From IMG/VR virus record IMGVR_UViG_3300023170_000025, positions 1-62,676 of that record: a DNA stretch of 62,676 nucleotides, one strand, 5' to 3'. The position numbers and the translations under genes are program-made. This document shows, in pieces, positions 27,174-36,998 of the stretch (its first letter is position 1; each line of letters begins with the position of its first letter). This DNA comes from a virus. The notes beneath the pieces are model-generated. The model had not been told where the DNA came from. It saw only the letters and a program-made list of their open reading frames with translations, and searched no databases.

Positions 27174-28681
27174 TGGATATAGTTAAAATACAAAAGAAAG
27201 ATCATGCAAATATGATTATTGGATGTGATTGGGGTATTGCTCAAGAATTATCTGATTATTTTTCTTTCTTTGTTCCTGGTTATAAATTTATGCCTTTATA
27301 TAAAAATAAGGTATGGGACGGCAAAATAAGATTATTTAATGTAAATAATTGTGAACTTTCTTGTGGTCTTATATCTTATGTAAAAGATTTTTGTGAAAAA
27401 AGAAATTATCAATTAGAATATGAAGAAAGCCAATTTGGATTACCTGAATCATATAATGAAATAAATCCAAATGATATAATGAATTTTATAAAAAATCTTA
27501 ATCTAAAAAGTAAAGGTGAATCTATTTCTATTAGAGATTACCAATTTAATGCAATATGCGAAGGATTAAAAAGAAAAAGATCAATACTTTTATCTCCTAC
27601 AGGATCTGGAAAATCTTTAATTTTATATTGTTTATCTAAATATTGGTTACAAATGCTAACAGATGGTTGGAAATATCCAAGAGCGGGAAGAGTATTAATC
27701 ATTGTTCCGACAACATCTTTAGTAGAACAAATGTATGGTGATTTTATAGATTATGGACAAAAACCAGAAGGTATGCATAAAATATACTCTGGTAAAGATA
27801 AAGATTTTGAAAGTGCTATTTGTATAAGTACATGGCAATCAATATATAAAATGCCAGCTGCCTGGTTTGATCAGTTTGGTATGGTTTTAGGAGATGAATG
27901 TCATGGATTTAAATCAAAATCTCTTACAAATATAATGAATAAATGTAGACTTGCTGAATATAGATTTGGTACTACAGGCACATTAGATGGAACACAAACT
28001 CATCAACTTGTATTAGAAGGTCTTTTTGGCAAGGTAATGAAAGTTACTACAACCAAGACTCTACAAGATAATCAGACACTTGCAGATTTAGAAATTTTTA
28101 TGATACAACTTCAGTATAGCGAAGAAATTAAAAAACAAATAGTAGGATTACAATATCAAGATGAAATAGACTATATTGTTAAATATGAACAAAGAAATAA
28201 GTTTATAAGGAATCTTGCTTTAGATCAAAAAGGTAATACATTAGTTTTATTTCAGTTTGTTGAAAAACATGGAAAACCTCTTTTTGATTTAATAAATACT
28301 AAAGCTAAAGAAGGTAGAAAAGTATTTTTTGTAAGTGGTGCTACTGAAACTTCTGATAGAGAAGCTATTAGAAAAATAACAGAAGGACAAAAAGATGCTA
28401 TCATTGTTGCTAGTCTTGGTACTTTTAGTACTGGCATTAACATACGGAATTTGCACAATATTATTTTTGCAAGTCCTTCAAAGTCACAAATCAAGGTCCT
28501 ACAGTCTATTGGTAGGGGACTTCGGAAATCGGAAGATGGATCAAATACTAGACTCTATGATATAGCTGACGATTTTAAATATAAATCGAGAAAAAATTAT
28601 GCACTTTTGCATAGCGAAGAAAGATTAAAAATTTATAAAAAAGAAAAATTTAATTTTAAATTCTATAAGGTTCCAATATGA
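27173..28681 (+). CDS. uvsW: UvsW ATP-dependent helicase
   Basis: The 502-residue superfamily 2 helicase has a GTG start that shares a base with the uvsY stop. Walker A is TGSGKS near residue 143 and the DEAD-box variant is GDECHGF near 242. Motif III (TTGTLDG) and the C-terminal QSIGRGLRK motif VI are present. UvsW unwinds R-loops and branched intermediates and controls the switch from origin to recombination-dependent replication. The N-terminal ~110 residues are the substrate-binding domain. Confidence 0.92.
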   Translation: MDIVKIQKKDHANMIIGCDWGIAQELSDYFSFFVPGYKFMPLYKNKVWDGKIRLFNVNNCELSCGLISYVKDFCEKRNYQLEYEESQFGLPESYNEINPNDIMNFIKNLNLKSKGESISIRDYQFNAICEGLKRKRSILLSPTGSGKSLILYCLSKYWLQMLTDGWKYPRAGRVLIIVPTTSLVEQMYGDFIDYGQKPEGMHKIYSGKDKDFESAICISTWQSIYKMPAAWFDQFGMVLGDECHGFKSKSLTNIMNKCRLAEYRFGTTGTLDGTQTHQLVLEGLFGKVMKVTTTKTLQDNQTLADLEIFMIQLQYSEEIKKQIVGLQYQDEIDYIVKYEQRNKFIRNLALDQKGNTLVLFQFVEKHGKPLFDLINTKAKEGRKVFFVSGATETSDREAIRKITEGQKDAIIVASLGTFSTGINIRNLHNIIFASPSKSQIKVLQSIGRGLRKSEDGSNTRLYDIADDFKYKSRKNYALLHSEERLKIYKKEKFNFKFYKVPI

Positions 28682-29100
28682 TTGACATAAACAACGTTAA
28701 ACAAATAAAACTTTCAGATGGTTCGGAAATTATTTGCGAAATAATGGAAGAACTCGAAGAAGATATTGTTGTTCGCTGTGCTTTTAGAATAGCAAGAATT
28801 GATTTAGATGTAGAAAGAAGTTATTATATGTTTAAACCTTGGATGACATATGTAGAAGAACCTGATCATTTCGTAACAATTAATTTATATCATTTACTTG
28901 CCGCTACAATTCCATCCAAAGAAATTTTAGAACAATATGAAAATGCTATAGAAAAAATTAATGAAGCACGAAATGAAAAACAAGATAATATAATCCAAGC
29001 TTCAACTAAAGAAGTAAAAGATCAGATTACAGTAAAACACGATTCAGAATCTGATAATGTATTAAAATTCAATTTTGTGGATAAAACTAAATTACATTAG
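28678..29100 (+). CDS. conserved phage protein, possible Sm-like fold
   Basis: The 140-residue protein overlaps uvsW by ATGA. The N-terminus (VKQIKLSDGSEIICEIMEE) reads like the first strands of an Sm-like barrel. The middle has YYMFKPWMTYVEEPDHFVTI, and the C-terminal third is a charged helix. I associate similar proteins with the uvsW region of marine T4-like phages, but no function is known. It could be an RNA-binding accessory; that is inference. Confidence 0.5.
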   Translation: MIDINNVKQIKLSDGSEIICEIMEELEEDIVVRCAFRIARIDLDVERSYYMFKPWMTYVEEPDHFVTINLYHLLAATIPSKEILEQYENAIEKINEARNEKQDNIIQASTKEVKDQITVKHDSESDNVLKFNFVDKTKLH

Positions 29101-29130
29101 TATTCCCTATCCTCAACTAAGTACTCTTTT

Positions 29131-29159
29131 ATTATATACTAGATTCGGGTAGCTGTAAA
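29131..29159 (-). promoter_or_regulatory. minus-strand sigma70-like promoter without a gene
   Basis: On the minus strand, TTTACA (29159-29154) and TATAAT (29136-29131) are 17 bases apart, an ideal pair. Transcription would run into the 3' end of the gene at 28678-29100 in antisense. No ORF follows. The -35 regions of this and the plus promoter form an inverted repeat GCTGTAAACAA/TTGTTTACAGC. Confidence 0.5.
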
Positions 29160-29193
29160 CAAAAAAATATTGCAATTTTAAATAAATTAGTTG

Positions 29194-29222
29194 TTTACAG
29201 CCATCTTGTATTAGTTTATAAT
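29194..29222 (+). promoter_or_regulatory. sigma70-like promoter for gp55
   Basis: TTTACA at 29194-29199 and TATAAT at 29217-29222 have 17-base spacing. It is 24 bases upstream of the late sigma gene, with AAAAGG before the ATG. Confidence 0.75.
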
Positions 29223-29245
29223 ATATAGGTAAAAGGTTTATATTT

Positions 29246-29842
29246 ATGGTAAAGAAAACAAAAAACGTACACTATATTAATAATTCAGAATTTTCTCTGG
29301 CTATTGTTGATTATGTTAAAAAAGTTACTGTGGCAAAGGAAAGCAATGAAACTTTGCCTGTTGTCCCAGATTATATAGCTAAAAGCTTTTTACAAATTGC
29401 TGAAAATTTATCCCATAAATCCAATTTTATTAGATATACATATCGTGAAGAAATGGTAATGGATGCAGTTGAAAACTGTTTAAAAGCAATAGAAAATTAT
29501 GATATAAATGCAACAACAAGATCAGGTAAACCAAATGCTTTTGCTTATTTCACTCAAATTATATGGTATGCTTTTTTACGAAGAATTACAAAAGAAAAGA
29601 AACAACAAGATATTAAAGAAAAATATTTAGCACAATCAGGAATTGATGCTTTCCTAGTAACAGAACTTGGTACAACAGACCCATCATCTCAAGTGGCTAA
29701 TCACTTTATAGATACATTAAAAGATAGAATTGATAAAGTAAAAGCTTATGATACAGAAATTAAAACCTTTTCAAAGAAAATAAAAAATAAAAAGAAAAGA
29801 GCAATTAATGTAGACTCTGATTTATCGGATTTTTTGGAATAA
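29246..29842 (+). CDS. 55: late-transcription sigma factor gp55
   Basis: The 198-residue protein has the sigma region-2-like core YREEMVMDAVENCLKAIENY followed by AFAYFTQIIWYAFLRRITKE. These are hallmarks of the minimal phage sigma gp55. It directs host RNA polymerase to TATAAATA promoters, of which there are at least nine in this window, and works with the sliding clamp gp45. The C-terminus is a Lys-rich tail ending LSDFLE, consistent with the clamp-binding end in T4 gp55. Confidence 0.9.
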   Translation: MVKKTKNVHYINNSEFSLAIVDYVKKVTVAKESNETLPVVPDYIAKSFLQIAENLSHKSNFIRYTYREEMVMDAVENCLKAIENYDINATTRSGKPNAFAYFTQIIWYAFLRRITKEKKQQDIKEKYLAQSGIDAFLVTELGTTDPSSQVANHFIDTLKDRIDKVKAYDTEIKTFSKKIKNKKKRAINVDSDLSDFLE

Positions 29843-29849
29843 TATATAA

Positions 29850-30911
29850 ATGAAAATAGCAGTATTAAATGATACTCATTGCGGTATCAGGAATAGTTCT
29901 GATGTGTTTTTAAATAATGCAGCAGATTTTTATGAAAACATCTTTTTCCCATATTGTAAAGAAAATGATATTAAGCAAATTATTCATCTTGGTGATTATT
30001 ATGATCATCGTAAATTTGTTAATTTTAGGGCGTTAAATCATAATAGGAAACATTTTTTATCACATCTACGTGATTATGGTATGACTATGGATATTATACC
30101 TGGTAATCATGATACCTATTATAAAAATACAAACGATTTAAATAGCCTAAAAGAACTACTCGGCCATTTTATGAACGAAATTAATATTATTATGGACCCA
30201 CGTGTTCTTGAATACGGCTCACTTAAAATTGCAATGTTACCCTGGATTACCCAAGAGAATTATGATAAATCTATGGAATTTATTAAAAACTGTAAAGCTG
30301 ATTGGCTGGGCGGGCATCTTGAATTAACAGGATTTGATCTTATGAGAGGAGTTGTAAATAAACATGGTATGGATCACTCTGTTTTTTCAAGATTTGAAAA
30401 AGTTTTATCTGGTCATTTCCATACTAAATCACATAAAGATAATGTAATTTATTTAGGAACACAAATGGAATTTTTCTGGTCAGATGCTCATGATCCTAAA
30501 TATTTTCATGTAATAGATACCGAAACAAGAGAAATGGAAGCTATTAGAAATCCATATACTTTATTTGAAAAAATAATATATGATGATTCAAAAAGGAATT
30601 ATTCAGAATATAATGTAGATCATTTAGATTATAAATTTGTAAAAATAGTTGTAATTAATAAATCTGACCTCTTTACATTTGACCGTTTTATTGATAGAAT
30701 ACAAAATAGAAAGATTCATGAATTAAAAATTGCAGAAAACTTTAATGAGTTTATCGGAGAAAATGTTGAAGATGAAAATATCTCTTTAGAGGACACCGAA
30801 ATGCTATTAGATAGTTATGTTGATGCAGTTGAAACTGATCTTGATAAAGATAAAATAAAAGTAAATATGAGAAAACTTTTAACAGAAGCACAGTCTATGG
30901 AAATAGTTTAA
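29850..30911 (+). CDS. 47: recombination nuclease subunit gp47 (SbcD/Mre11-like)
   Basis: The 353-residue metallophosphoesterase has the motif set NDTHCG (residues 7-12), HLGDYYDHR, PGNHD, GHLE and SGHFHTK. With gp46 it forms the Mre11-Rad50-type nuclease that resects DNA ends for recombination and degrades host DNA. A small basic ORF separates it from gp46, joined by TAATG overlaps on both sides. Confidence 0.93.
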   Translation: MKIAVLNDTHCGIRNSSDVFLNNAADFYENIFFPYCKENDIKQIIHLGDYYDHRKFVNFRALNHNRKHFLSHLRDYGMTMDIIPGNHDTYYKNTNDLNSLKELLGHFMNEINIIMDPRVLEYGSLKIAMLPWITQENYDKSMEFIKNCKADWLGGHLELTGFDLMRGVVNKHGMDHSVFSRFEKVLSGHFHTKSHKDNVIYLGTQMEFFWSDAHDPKYFHVIDTETREMEAIRNPYTLFEKIIYDDSKRNYSEYNVDHLDYKFVKIVVINKSDLFTFDRFIDRIQNRKIHELKIAENFNEFIGENVEDENISLEDTEMLLDSYVDAVETDLDKDKIKVNMRKLLTEAQSMEIV

Positions 30912-31024
30912 TGCCAAAACGTGAAAAGATAAGCTGTTTATCAAAGAAATGGGAAAAAGCTTTTAAGAAAGCTGCCAAGAAAAAAGATAGACAAAAATCT
31001 AAAAAAGAAATAAGGCAGAGATAA
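30911..31024 (+). CDS. 37-residue very basic peptide between gp47 and gp46
   Basis: MPKREKISCLSKKWEKAFKK begins a 37-residue ORF with about half Lys/Arg. It starts on the last base of gp47 and ends on the first base of gp46 (TAATG at both junctions), so translation would be coupled through it. T4 also has tiny ORFs between 47 and 46. It may bind nucleic acid, but function is unknown. Confidence 0.6.
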   Translation: MPKREKISCLSKKWEKAFKKAAKKKDRQKSKKEIRQR

Positions 31025-32742
31025 TGATTATTTTTAAATCTATTCGATATAAAAACTTTTTATCGACAGGTAATAATTGGACAAATATTAGTCTTAATAA
31101 ATCAAAATCCACTCTTATAGTAGGGCAGAATGGTGCCGGAAAGTCAACAATTCTTGATGCTCTTTCTTTTGCTTTGTTTGGCAAGCCTCATCGTAATATT
31201 AATAAACCACAATTGGTTAATACAATTAATAATAAAGATAGTATTGTAGAAGTAGAATTTATTATAGGAAAGTCTATTTTTAAAGTTGTTCGTGGTATTA
31301 AACCGCAAATATTTGAAATATGGAAAAATGGTGAGATGATTAATCAATCTTCTCATGCCAAGGAGTACCAGAAGATCCTTGAACAAAACATTATTAAGCT
31401 TAATCATAAAAGCTTTCATCAAATTGTTGTGCTTGGTTCCTCTTCCTTTATTCCTTTCATGCAACTCCCTGCACAACATAGGAGAGATGTAATTGAGGAT
31501 CTTCTGGACATTAATGTTTTTTCAAAGATGAACATTCTCATAAAAGAAAAAAATAGTATTTTAAAAGAAAAGTTAAAAGATAATTCATATCAATTAGATA
31601 TATTAAATAACAAACTAGAATCTCAGAGAAAATATATCAGAGATATAACTCAAATAAATGAGGATGAGATTAATGATAAAAAAGAAAAAATATCCGAAGT
31701 ACAAAAGAACATCGAAGGATTACACCATTCAAATGCCGAATTTTCGAGTTTTATTCAAGACTCTGCCGAAAACACAAGAGATGCACTTAAAGAAGCCAAT
31801 GATGAGAAACAGTCCATTCTGCACGATAAGGCTACTGCGACATCAACCATTAAGTCAATTGTTAAAGAATCGAAATTTTATGAAAAGAATGATAACTGCC
31901 CGACGTGTTCGCAAGTCATAGATCCAGAACTTAAATCAAAAAAGATTGAAGAGTGTAAACATAATGCACTTGATATCAAAAAACAGATGGATTTACTTGA
32001 AGAAAAAAATAAAGAATTAACAGAAAGATTGGAATATTGGAATATACAAACAGAAAAAATTCGTGATTTTCAATCTAAGATAAATGGTAATAATCAAACC
32101 ATAGAATCTTTACTTTCTCAAATACAAAGTTTAAATAAGGATATTGAAAGATTAAGTTCCAGAGAAGGCGATATAGGTGAAGCCAACGAAGAACTTAATA
32201 ATATGATTGAAGAAAGAAATAATTTAATGGAATTTAAATTAGAACTTAATGAAGAATATTCTTATAATAATGTTATGGCAGAAATGCTTAAAGATACGGG
32301 TATTAAAACTAAAGTCATTAAACAATACATACCTGTTATCAATAAACTCGTGAATCAATATCTTCAAGTTCTTGATTTCTTTGTTCATTTTAATTTAGAT
32401 GAAAGTTTCCAAGAAACTATTAGATCCCGTCATAGAGATGCTTTTTCATATGATTCTTTTTCTGAAGGAGAAAAACAAAGAATAGATCTTGCATTATTAT
32501 TTACTTGGCGCATGATAGCCAAAATGAAAAATTCTGTAGCCACTAATTTACTTATATTAGATGAAACTTTTGATTCATCTTTAGATCATGATGGTGTAGA
32601 TAATCTTATGAAAATCCTACATACTCTTGATGATGATACAAATGTTTTTGTTATATCTCATAAAGGAGAAATACTTGATGGAAAATTTGAAGAAAAGCTG
32701 GAGTTTAGAAAAGAGAAAAACTTCAGTAAGATGGTGGCATAA
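31024..32742 (+). CDS. 46: recombination ATPase subunit gp46 (SbcC/Rad50-like)
   Basis: The protein has 572 residues. Walker A VGQNGAGKST is at 33-42. Two coiled-coil arms flank a zinc hook CPTC at 292-295. The C-terminal SFSEGEKQRIDLALLF signature and LLILDETFDSS Walker B complete the ABC ATPase head. It partners with gp47 in end resection. The coils are short, as is usual for T4-like gp46. Confidence 0.93.
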   Translation: MIIFKSIRYKNFLSTGNNWTNISLNKSKSTLIVGQNGAGKSTILDALSFALFGKPHRNINKPQLVNTINNKDSIVEVEFIIGKSIFKVVRGIKPQIFEIWKNGEMINQSSHAKEYQKILEQNIIKLNHKSFHQIVVLGSSSFIPFMQLPAQHRRDVIEDLLDINVFSKMNILIKEKNSILKEKLKDNSYQLDILNNKLESQRKYIRDITQINEDEINDKKEKISEVQKNIEGLHHSNAEFSSFIQDSAENTRDALKEANDEKQSILHDKATATSTIKSIVKESKFYEKNDNCPTCSQVIDPELKSKKIEECKHNALDIKKQMDLLEEKNKELTERLEYWNIQTEKIRDFQSKINGNNQTIESLLSQIQSLNKDIERLSSREGDIGEANEELNNMIEERNNLMEFKLELNEEYSYNNVMAEMLKDTGIKTKVIKQYIPVINKLVNQYLQVLDFFVHFNLDESFQETIRSRHRDAFSYDSFSEGEKQRIDLALLFTWRMIAKMKNSVATNLLILDETFDSSLDHDGVDNLMKILHTLDDDTNVFVISHKGEILDGKFEEKLEFRKEKNFSKMVA

Positions 32743-33941
32743 TGCCAAATATTGAAATAACAACCAAACCTACAGGTAGAAGCCCAGAAAATAAATATTT
32801 TTTAGGAGAAAAAACAAAACATCTTGATTTAACTAGACCCAAATATAATAAAATTGGAAATTTAGAAGATTATGAAGTAATGCGTATGAGAATGGATCTT
32901 ATGGACTATTCTCACAATCTTGTATTTTATACTGCCGGTTTATGTTTTCGTGTAGAAACTAATGATGATAGACACGCACAGTTTGTTCGTAATATGTTTC
33001 CAGTAGTAGATAATCCTTTACAATACACTGCCGATTGGACAATTATTCATAATACGGAAATGGTAGTTGATAAACCATATATCTATGTTAATTTAGATGA
33101 ACATGTTATGTTAATTTGTGGTACTACATTTTTAGGAGAAATTAAAAAAGGTATCTTTGGTATTATTAGTTTTGAATTACCAGAAAAAGATATTCTACCT
33201 ATGCATTGTAGTGCATTTACATATAATGATACAACTAATCTTATGTTTGGATTAAGTGGTACTGGTAAAACCACATTAAGTAGTGATCCAGAATATAAAC
33301 TAATTAGTGATGATGAAGTTTACTGGGATGATACTGGCATTCATATGGTAGAAACGGGCTGCTATGCTAAAAGTGAAGGTCTGACTCCAGAAACTCATCA
33401 TACTATTTTTTATGCTGTTGAAGATGCTAGAAAAAAAGAATGTTTAGTAATAGAAAATCCTGGTGTATCAAATGCTAGATTAAGTTATCCTATAACTTCT
33501 GTTGAAAATGCATATTATAGTAATGAAGATTTTGGTCACCCAGATAATATATTTTTCTTAACTATGGATGCAACTGGTACCTTTCCACCAGTATCTAAGA
33601 TTGATGATAAGGCAGTAAAGCGTTTCTTTGAAACGGGTTATACCAGTCAAATGCCAGGTACTGAAGCAGGATCTGAAGAAATAAAACCATTATTTAGCCC
33701 ATGCTATGGATCACCATTTATGCCGAGAGCAGTAAAAGAGTATAGTGATTTATTAATGAAAAAGGTTCGGAAACACGAATGTAATGTTTATTTAATCAAC
33801 ACTGGTATGGATACTAATGGTAATAGATATGCTTTAGATTTTACTCGTAAAACAGTAAAGACTGCAATAGATATAGGTTATAGTATTAATAATGATATAC
33901 CTAATATGTTAGAAAAATTAATTGATAGATATGGAAAATAA
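32742..33941 (+). CDS. pckA: ATP-type phosphoenolpyruvate carboxykinase
   Basis: PEPCK converts oxaloacetate and ATP to phosphoenolpyruvate, CO2 and ADP. The 399-residue protein keeps the full site: TGRSP (Arg13), GEIKKG (Lys135, Lys136), PMHCSA (His155), the PEPCK-specific P-loop GLSGTGKTTLS (170-180; Lys176, Thr177), SDDE (189-192), ARLSYP (Arg246) and a C-terminal Arg-rich TNGNRYALDFTR. Against my memory of E. coli PckA (540 residues) it lacks about 50 N-terminal residues and has a shorter C-terminus, and the site Tyr207 is Phe. It shares its first base with the gp46 stop and lies before gp45, so it is embedded in the replication operon. Codon and base use match its neighbours. Confidence 0.92.
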   Translation: MPNIEITTKPTGRSPENKYFLGEKTKHLDLTRPKYNKIGNLEDYEVMRMRMDLMDYSHNLVFYTAGLCFRVETNDDRHAQFVRNMFPVVDNPLQYTADWTIIHNTEMVVDKPYIYVNLDEHVMLICGTTFLGEIKKGIFGIISFELPEKDILPMHCSAFTYNDTTNLMFGLSGTGKTTLSSDPEYKLISDDEVYWDDTGIHMVETGCYAKSEGLTPETHHTIFYAVEDARKKECLVIENPGVSNARLSYPITSVENAYYSNEDFGHPDNIFFLTMDATGTFPPVSKIDDKAVKRFFETGYTSQMPGTEAGSEEIKPLFSPCYGSPFMPRAVKEYSDLLMKKVRKHECNVYLINTGMDTNGNRYALDFTRKTVKTAIDIGYSINNDIPNMLEKLIDRYGK

Positions 33942-33944
33942 TTG

Positions 33945-33973
33945 TTTACTATATTAGAAAAATATGATATAAT
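33945..33973 (+). promoter_or_regulatory. sigma70-like promoter for gp45
   Basis: TTTACT at 33945-33950 and TATAAT at 33968-33973 have 17-base spacing, directly after pckA and 33 bases before gp45. Confidence 0.65.
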
Positions 33974-34006
33974 TAGCTATGTTTTATGAAATGGAGAAAA
34001 ATTATA

Positions 34007-34681
34007 ATGGAACTTAGTGAATCAACACTTTCGGTGTTAAAGAATTATGCTTCAATAAATTCAAATTTAGTTATTAATGAAGGCAATACACTTCAAACTA
34101 TCTCTGAAGCAAAAAATATTCTTTCTAAGGCTGAAATTAAGGAAACCTTTCCAAGAACATTTGGTATTTATGATCTAAATGAATTTTTGGGTGTCCTTGG
34201 TTTGGTAGATTCGCCACGGCTTAATTTTGAACAAGATTATGTTATTATTGGAGATTCTACTGGAAGATCAAAGATAAAATATTTTTATTCTGATACTGAA
34301 ATATTAACTTCTCCTTCAAAAGAAGTAAAAATGCCAGATACAGATATAAGGTTTACTCTTGACGGAGATACTTTAAATAAAGTAAAAAGAGCAGCATCTG
34401 CTCTTGGTCATGGTGAATTACATGTGAGACCTAGTGGATCAAGTGTAAGTTTAGTTGTTACATCAGGTGAAAATGCTACTGCAAATAGTTTTTCTATTGA
34501 TGTGGAAGGTAGTTCTAACACTGATAAATACAATTTTATTTTTAATATTTCTAATTTAAAAATTGATCAAGGAGATTATGAAGTAGAAATTTCTTCAAAA
34601 CTAATTTCTAAATTTACTAAAAGTACTGGTGATCTTATGTACTGGATTGCCCTTGAAAAGACATCAACATACGGAGAATAA
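34007..34681 (+). CDS. 45: sliding clamp gp45
   Basis: The protein has 224 residues from ATG 34007. The in-frame ATG at 33986 lacks a ribosome site, whereas GGAG at 33993-33996 serves 34007. The sequence MELSESTLSVLKNYASINSN and the two-domain length match T4-like processivity clamps. The trimer tethers gp43 polymerase and also activates gp55 late transcription. gp44 follows after one small gene. Confidence 0.9.
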   Translation: MELSESTLSVLKNYASINSNLVINEGNTLQTISEAKNILSKAEIKETFPRTFGIYDLNEFLGVLGLVDSPRLNFEQDYVIIGDSTGRSKIKYFYSDTEILTSPSKEVKMPDTDIRFTLDGDTLNKVKRAASALGHGELHVRPSGSSVSLVVTSGENATANSFSIDVEGSSNTDKYNFIFNISNLKIDQGDYEVEISSKLISKFTKSTGDLMYWIALEKTSTYGE

Positions 34682-34684
34682 TAA

Positions 34685-34885
34685 ATGTCTGATAAAGAAG
34701 ATCAAAAACGAGCAATGGAACTTTTGAATCAAATTGCCCGTAGTTCAATTGCTATTATTGATACTATTACACAACGTGGCGGTTTTCGTGGAGAAGAATT
34801 GTCTACTATTGGTAACCTACGTGACCAGTGTACACAAGGTGTGCAAGTTGTAGAAAATTGGAAACAAGAACAAGCCGAAGATTAA
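34685..34885 (+). CDS. small helical protein between gp45 and gp44
   Basis: The 66-residue protein is helical, with MELLNQIARSSIAIIDTITQ and QCTQGVQVVENWKQEQ. It starts 3 bases after gp45. No family is recognised. Its position suggests a replication accessory, without direct support. Confidence 0.5.
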   Translation: MSDKEDQKRAMELLNQIARSSIAIIDTITQRGGFRGEELSTIGNLRDQCTQGVQVVENWKQEQAED

Positions 34886-34907
34886 TATTTAAGGATATTA
34901 TTATATT

Positions 34908-35846
34908 ATGAACAGTGATTTTTTGTGGGTAGAAAAATATCGCCCAGCAACTATTGAAGATACTATCCTAACACCTAATCTAAAAACTATTTTTCAAAAT
35001 ATTATCAAGTCCGGTGAATTGCCTAATATGCTTTTTTCTGGGACTGCCGGTCTTGGTAAAACAACTGTAGCTAAAGCATTATGTAATGAATTAGAACTTG
35101 ATTACATTTTAGTTAACGGTTCAGAAGAAGGCAATATTGATACTCTTAGAACTAAGATAAAACAATTTGCTTCTTCTGTTTCCCTGCAAGGCGGGTATAA
35201 AGTAGTCATTCTCGATGAGGCTGATTATTTGAACCCCCAGAGCACCCAACCTGCTTTGCGGGGATTCATAGAAGAATTTTCAAATAATTGTAGATTTATT
35301 CTTACTTGTAATTTTAAGAATAGAATTATTGAACCACTTCATTCGAGATGTTCTGTTTATGAGTTTAATACATCTAAAAAAGATATGGCCCCTTTGGCTG
35401 CTCAAATGCTATCTCGACTTCAAACCATTTTAAAGAAAGAAAATGTAGAATTTGAAAATAAAATTTTAGCTGAGCTCATTATGAAATATGGTCCAGATTG
35501 GAGACGTATTCTAAATGAAGTCCAAAGATATTCCATTGGTGGAAAAATTGATTCTGGTATTCTTATCAATATTGGCGATCAATCTTATAAGAGTCTTATG
35601 GATTTTCTTAAGAATAAAGACTTTAAGAAAATGCGATCATGGGTTGTAAATAATATTGATACAGATGCATCATCAATCTTCCGTGGTATATATGATAGAA
35701 TGACAGATCATATAAAGCCACAATCTATACCAGCACTTGTTCTTATCTTAGCTGATTATCAATATAAAAATGCTTTTGTTGCAGATCACGAATTAAACGT
35801 AGTAGCCTGTATGACTGAAATAATGGCTAACGTGGAGTTTACATAG
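34908..35846 (+). CDS. 44: clamp loader large subunit gp44
   Basis: The 312-residue AAA+ ATPase has Walker [11 protein letters not shown] (44-53), Walker B VVILDEAD (99-106) and the sensor/SRC region LHSRC. It loads gp45 onto primed DNA together with gp62. The gp62 gene is unusually not next to it: guaC and three other genes intervene. A poor ribosome site (AAGGATATTATT) precedes the ATG. Confidence 0.93.
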   Translation: MNSDFLWVEKYRPATIEDTILTPNLKTIFQNIIKSGELPNMLFSGTAGLGKTTVAKALCNELELDYILVNGSEEGNIDTLRTKIKQFASSVSLQGGYKVVILDEADYLNPQSTQPALRGFIEEFSNNCRFILTCNFKNRIIEPLHSRCSVYEFNTSKKDMAPLAAQMLSRLQTILKKENVEFENKILAELIMKYGPDWRRILNEVQRYSIGGKIDSGILINIGDQSYKSLMDFLKNKDFKKMRSWVVNNIDTDASSIFRGIYDRMTDHIKPQSIPALVLILADYQYKNAFVADHELNVVACMTEIMANVEFT

Positions 35847-35847
35847 A

Positions 35848-36996
35848 ATGATTTTGGATAATGAATTAAAACTTGATTATAGTGATGTTTTAATTAGACC
35901 TAAAAGAAGCACACTCGGATCACGTAAAGAAGTAGATTTAAATAGAAAGTTTACTTTTGCTAATTTGGGTGGGGCTAGAGAAAGTTCATATGATTATGAT
36001 GGTGTTCCTATCATGGCAGCTAATATGGACGGTGTTGGTACTATGGAAATGGCTGATGAATTAAGTGAGCATTATAATATGTTTACTTGTCTTGTTAAGA
36101 CATATAGCGCCGAAGAACTTATAGATTTTTTTAATCCAAGAGTTGACTTACGAACAGAATTTGTTGCCATGAGTATTGGCATTACAAAAGCTGACAAAGA
36201 AAAGCTTGCTCAAGTTTATAACAAAACTCAAAGAAATCTGAAATATCTTTGTGTGGATGTGGCAAACGGATATAGTGAGCGTTTTGTGCAGTTTATTAAG
36301 TTTCTTAGAGAACATTATCCTTTTCTTGTAATTATTGCAGGTAATGTAGTTACTGCAGATCAAACACAGGAGTTAATCTTAAATGGCGCTGATATTGTTA
36401 AAGTTGGTATTGGTCCTGGTAGCGTATGCACTACTAGGATACAGACTGGAGTGGGATATCCGCAACTTAGTGCGGTTATCGAATGTGCAGACGCAGCACA
36501 TGGATTGGGTGGCCATATCATTGCTGATGGTGGTTGTACTTGTCCTGGTGATGTTGCTAAAGCCTTTGCTGCTGGTGCCGACTTTGTAATGCTAGGCGGT
36601 ATGCTTGCAGGACACGATGAAGGCGGCGGTGAAATAATTACTAAGTACTATCAAAGCAACGAACTAAGACCAGAACGTGATGATGGAATGAATGGAGAAA
36701 TTCCTGAAAAAAATTGGTTTGAAGAAGTTATTAAAGAAAAGAAATTTGTTCAATTTTATGGTATGAGTAGTAAAGCTGCAAATGATAAACATTTTGGTGG
36801 TTTAAAGGAATATCGATCATCTGAAGGAAGAGAAGTTTTAATTCCATATCGTGGATCAGTTAAAAACACCACTCAAGATATATTGGGTGGTATTCGATCT
36901 ACATGTACATATGTAGGAGCAAGAAAATTAAAACAGCTAAGTAAGTGTACTACCTTTGTAAGATGTACAAATCAATTTAATAAAGTGTATGCTTAG
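35848..36996 (+). CDS. guaC: GMP reductase
   Basis: GMP reductase converts GMP to IMP with NADPH, which can redirect guanine to adenine nucleotides. The 382-residue TIM-barrel has the start [13 protein letters not shown], catalytic loop GPGSVCTTR (Cys194, Thr196), [15 protein letters not shown] and [17 protein letters not shown]. These fit GuaC rather than IMP dehydrogenase, and there is no CBS-domain insertion. A roughly 30-residue insertion (about 265-297) precedes [11 protein letters not shown] relative to E. coli GuaC. It lies 1 base after gp44. An AT-rich phage would benefit from adenine supply; that is inference. Confidence 0.92.
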   Translation: MILDNELKLDYSDVLIRPKRSTLGSRKEVDLNRKFTFANLGGARESSYDYDGVPIMAANMDGVGTMEMADELSEHYNMFTCLVKTYSAEELIDFFNPRVDLRTEFVAMSIGITKADKEKLAQVYNKTQRNLKYLCVDVANGYSERFVQFIKFLREHYPFLVIIAGNVVTADQTQELILNGADIVKVGIGPGSVCTTRIQTGVGYPQLSAVIECADAAHGLGGHIIADGGCTCPGDVAKAFAAGADFVMLGGMLAGHDEGGGEIITKYYQSNELRPERDDGMNGEIPEKNWFEEVIKEKKFVQFYGMSSKAANDKHFGGLKEYRSSEGREVLIPYRGSVKNTTQDILGGIRSTCTYVGARKLKQLSKCTTFVRCTNQFNKVYA

Positions 36997-36998
36997 TA

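Noticed and set aside
29847-29855. TATAAATG before gp47 as a late promoter
   Set aside because: The last base differs and the match overlaps the gp47 start codon, so it is chance similarity.
35848-36996. Reading the guaC product as IMP dehydrogenase
   Set aside because: The loop GPGSVCTTR and the downstream FYGMSS segment fit GMP reductase, and there is no CBS domain.
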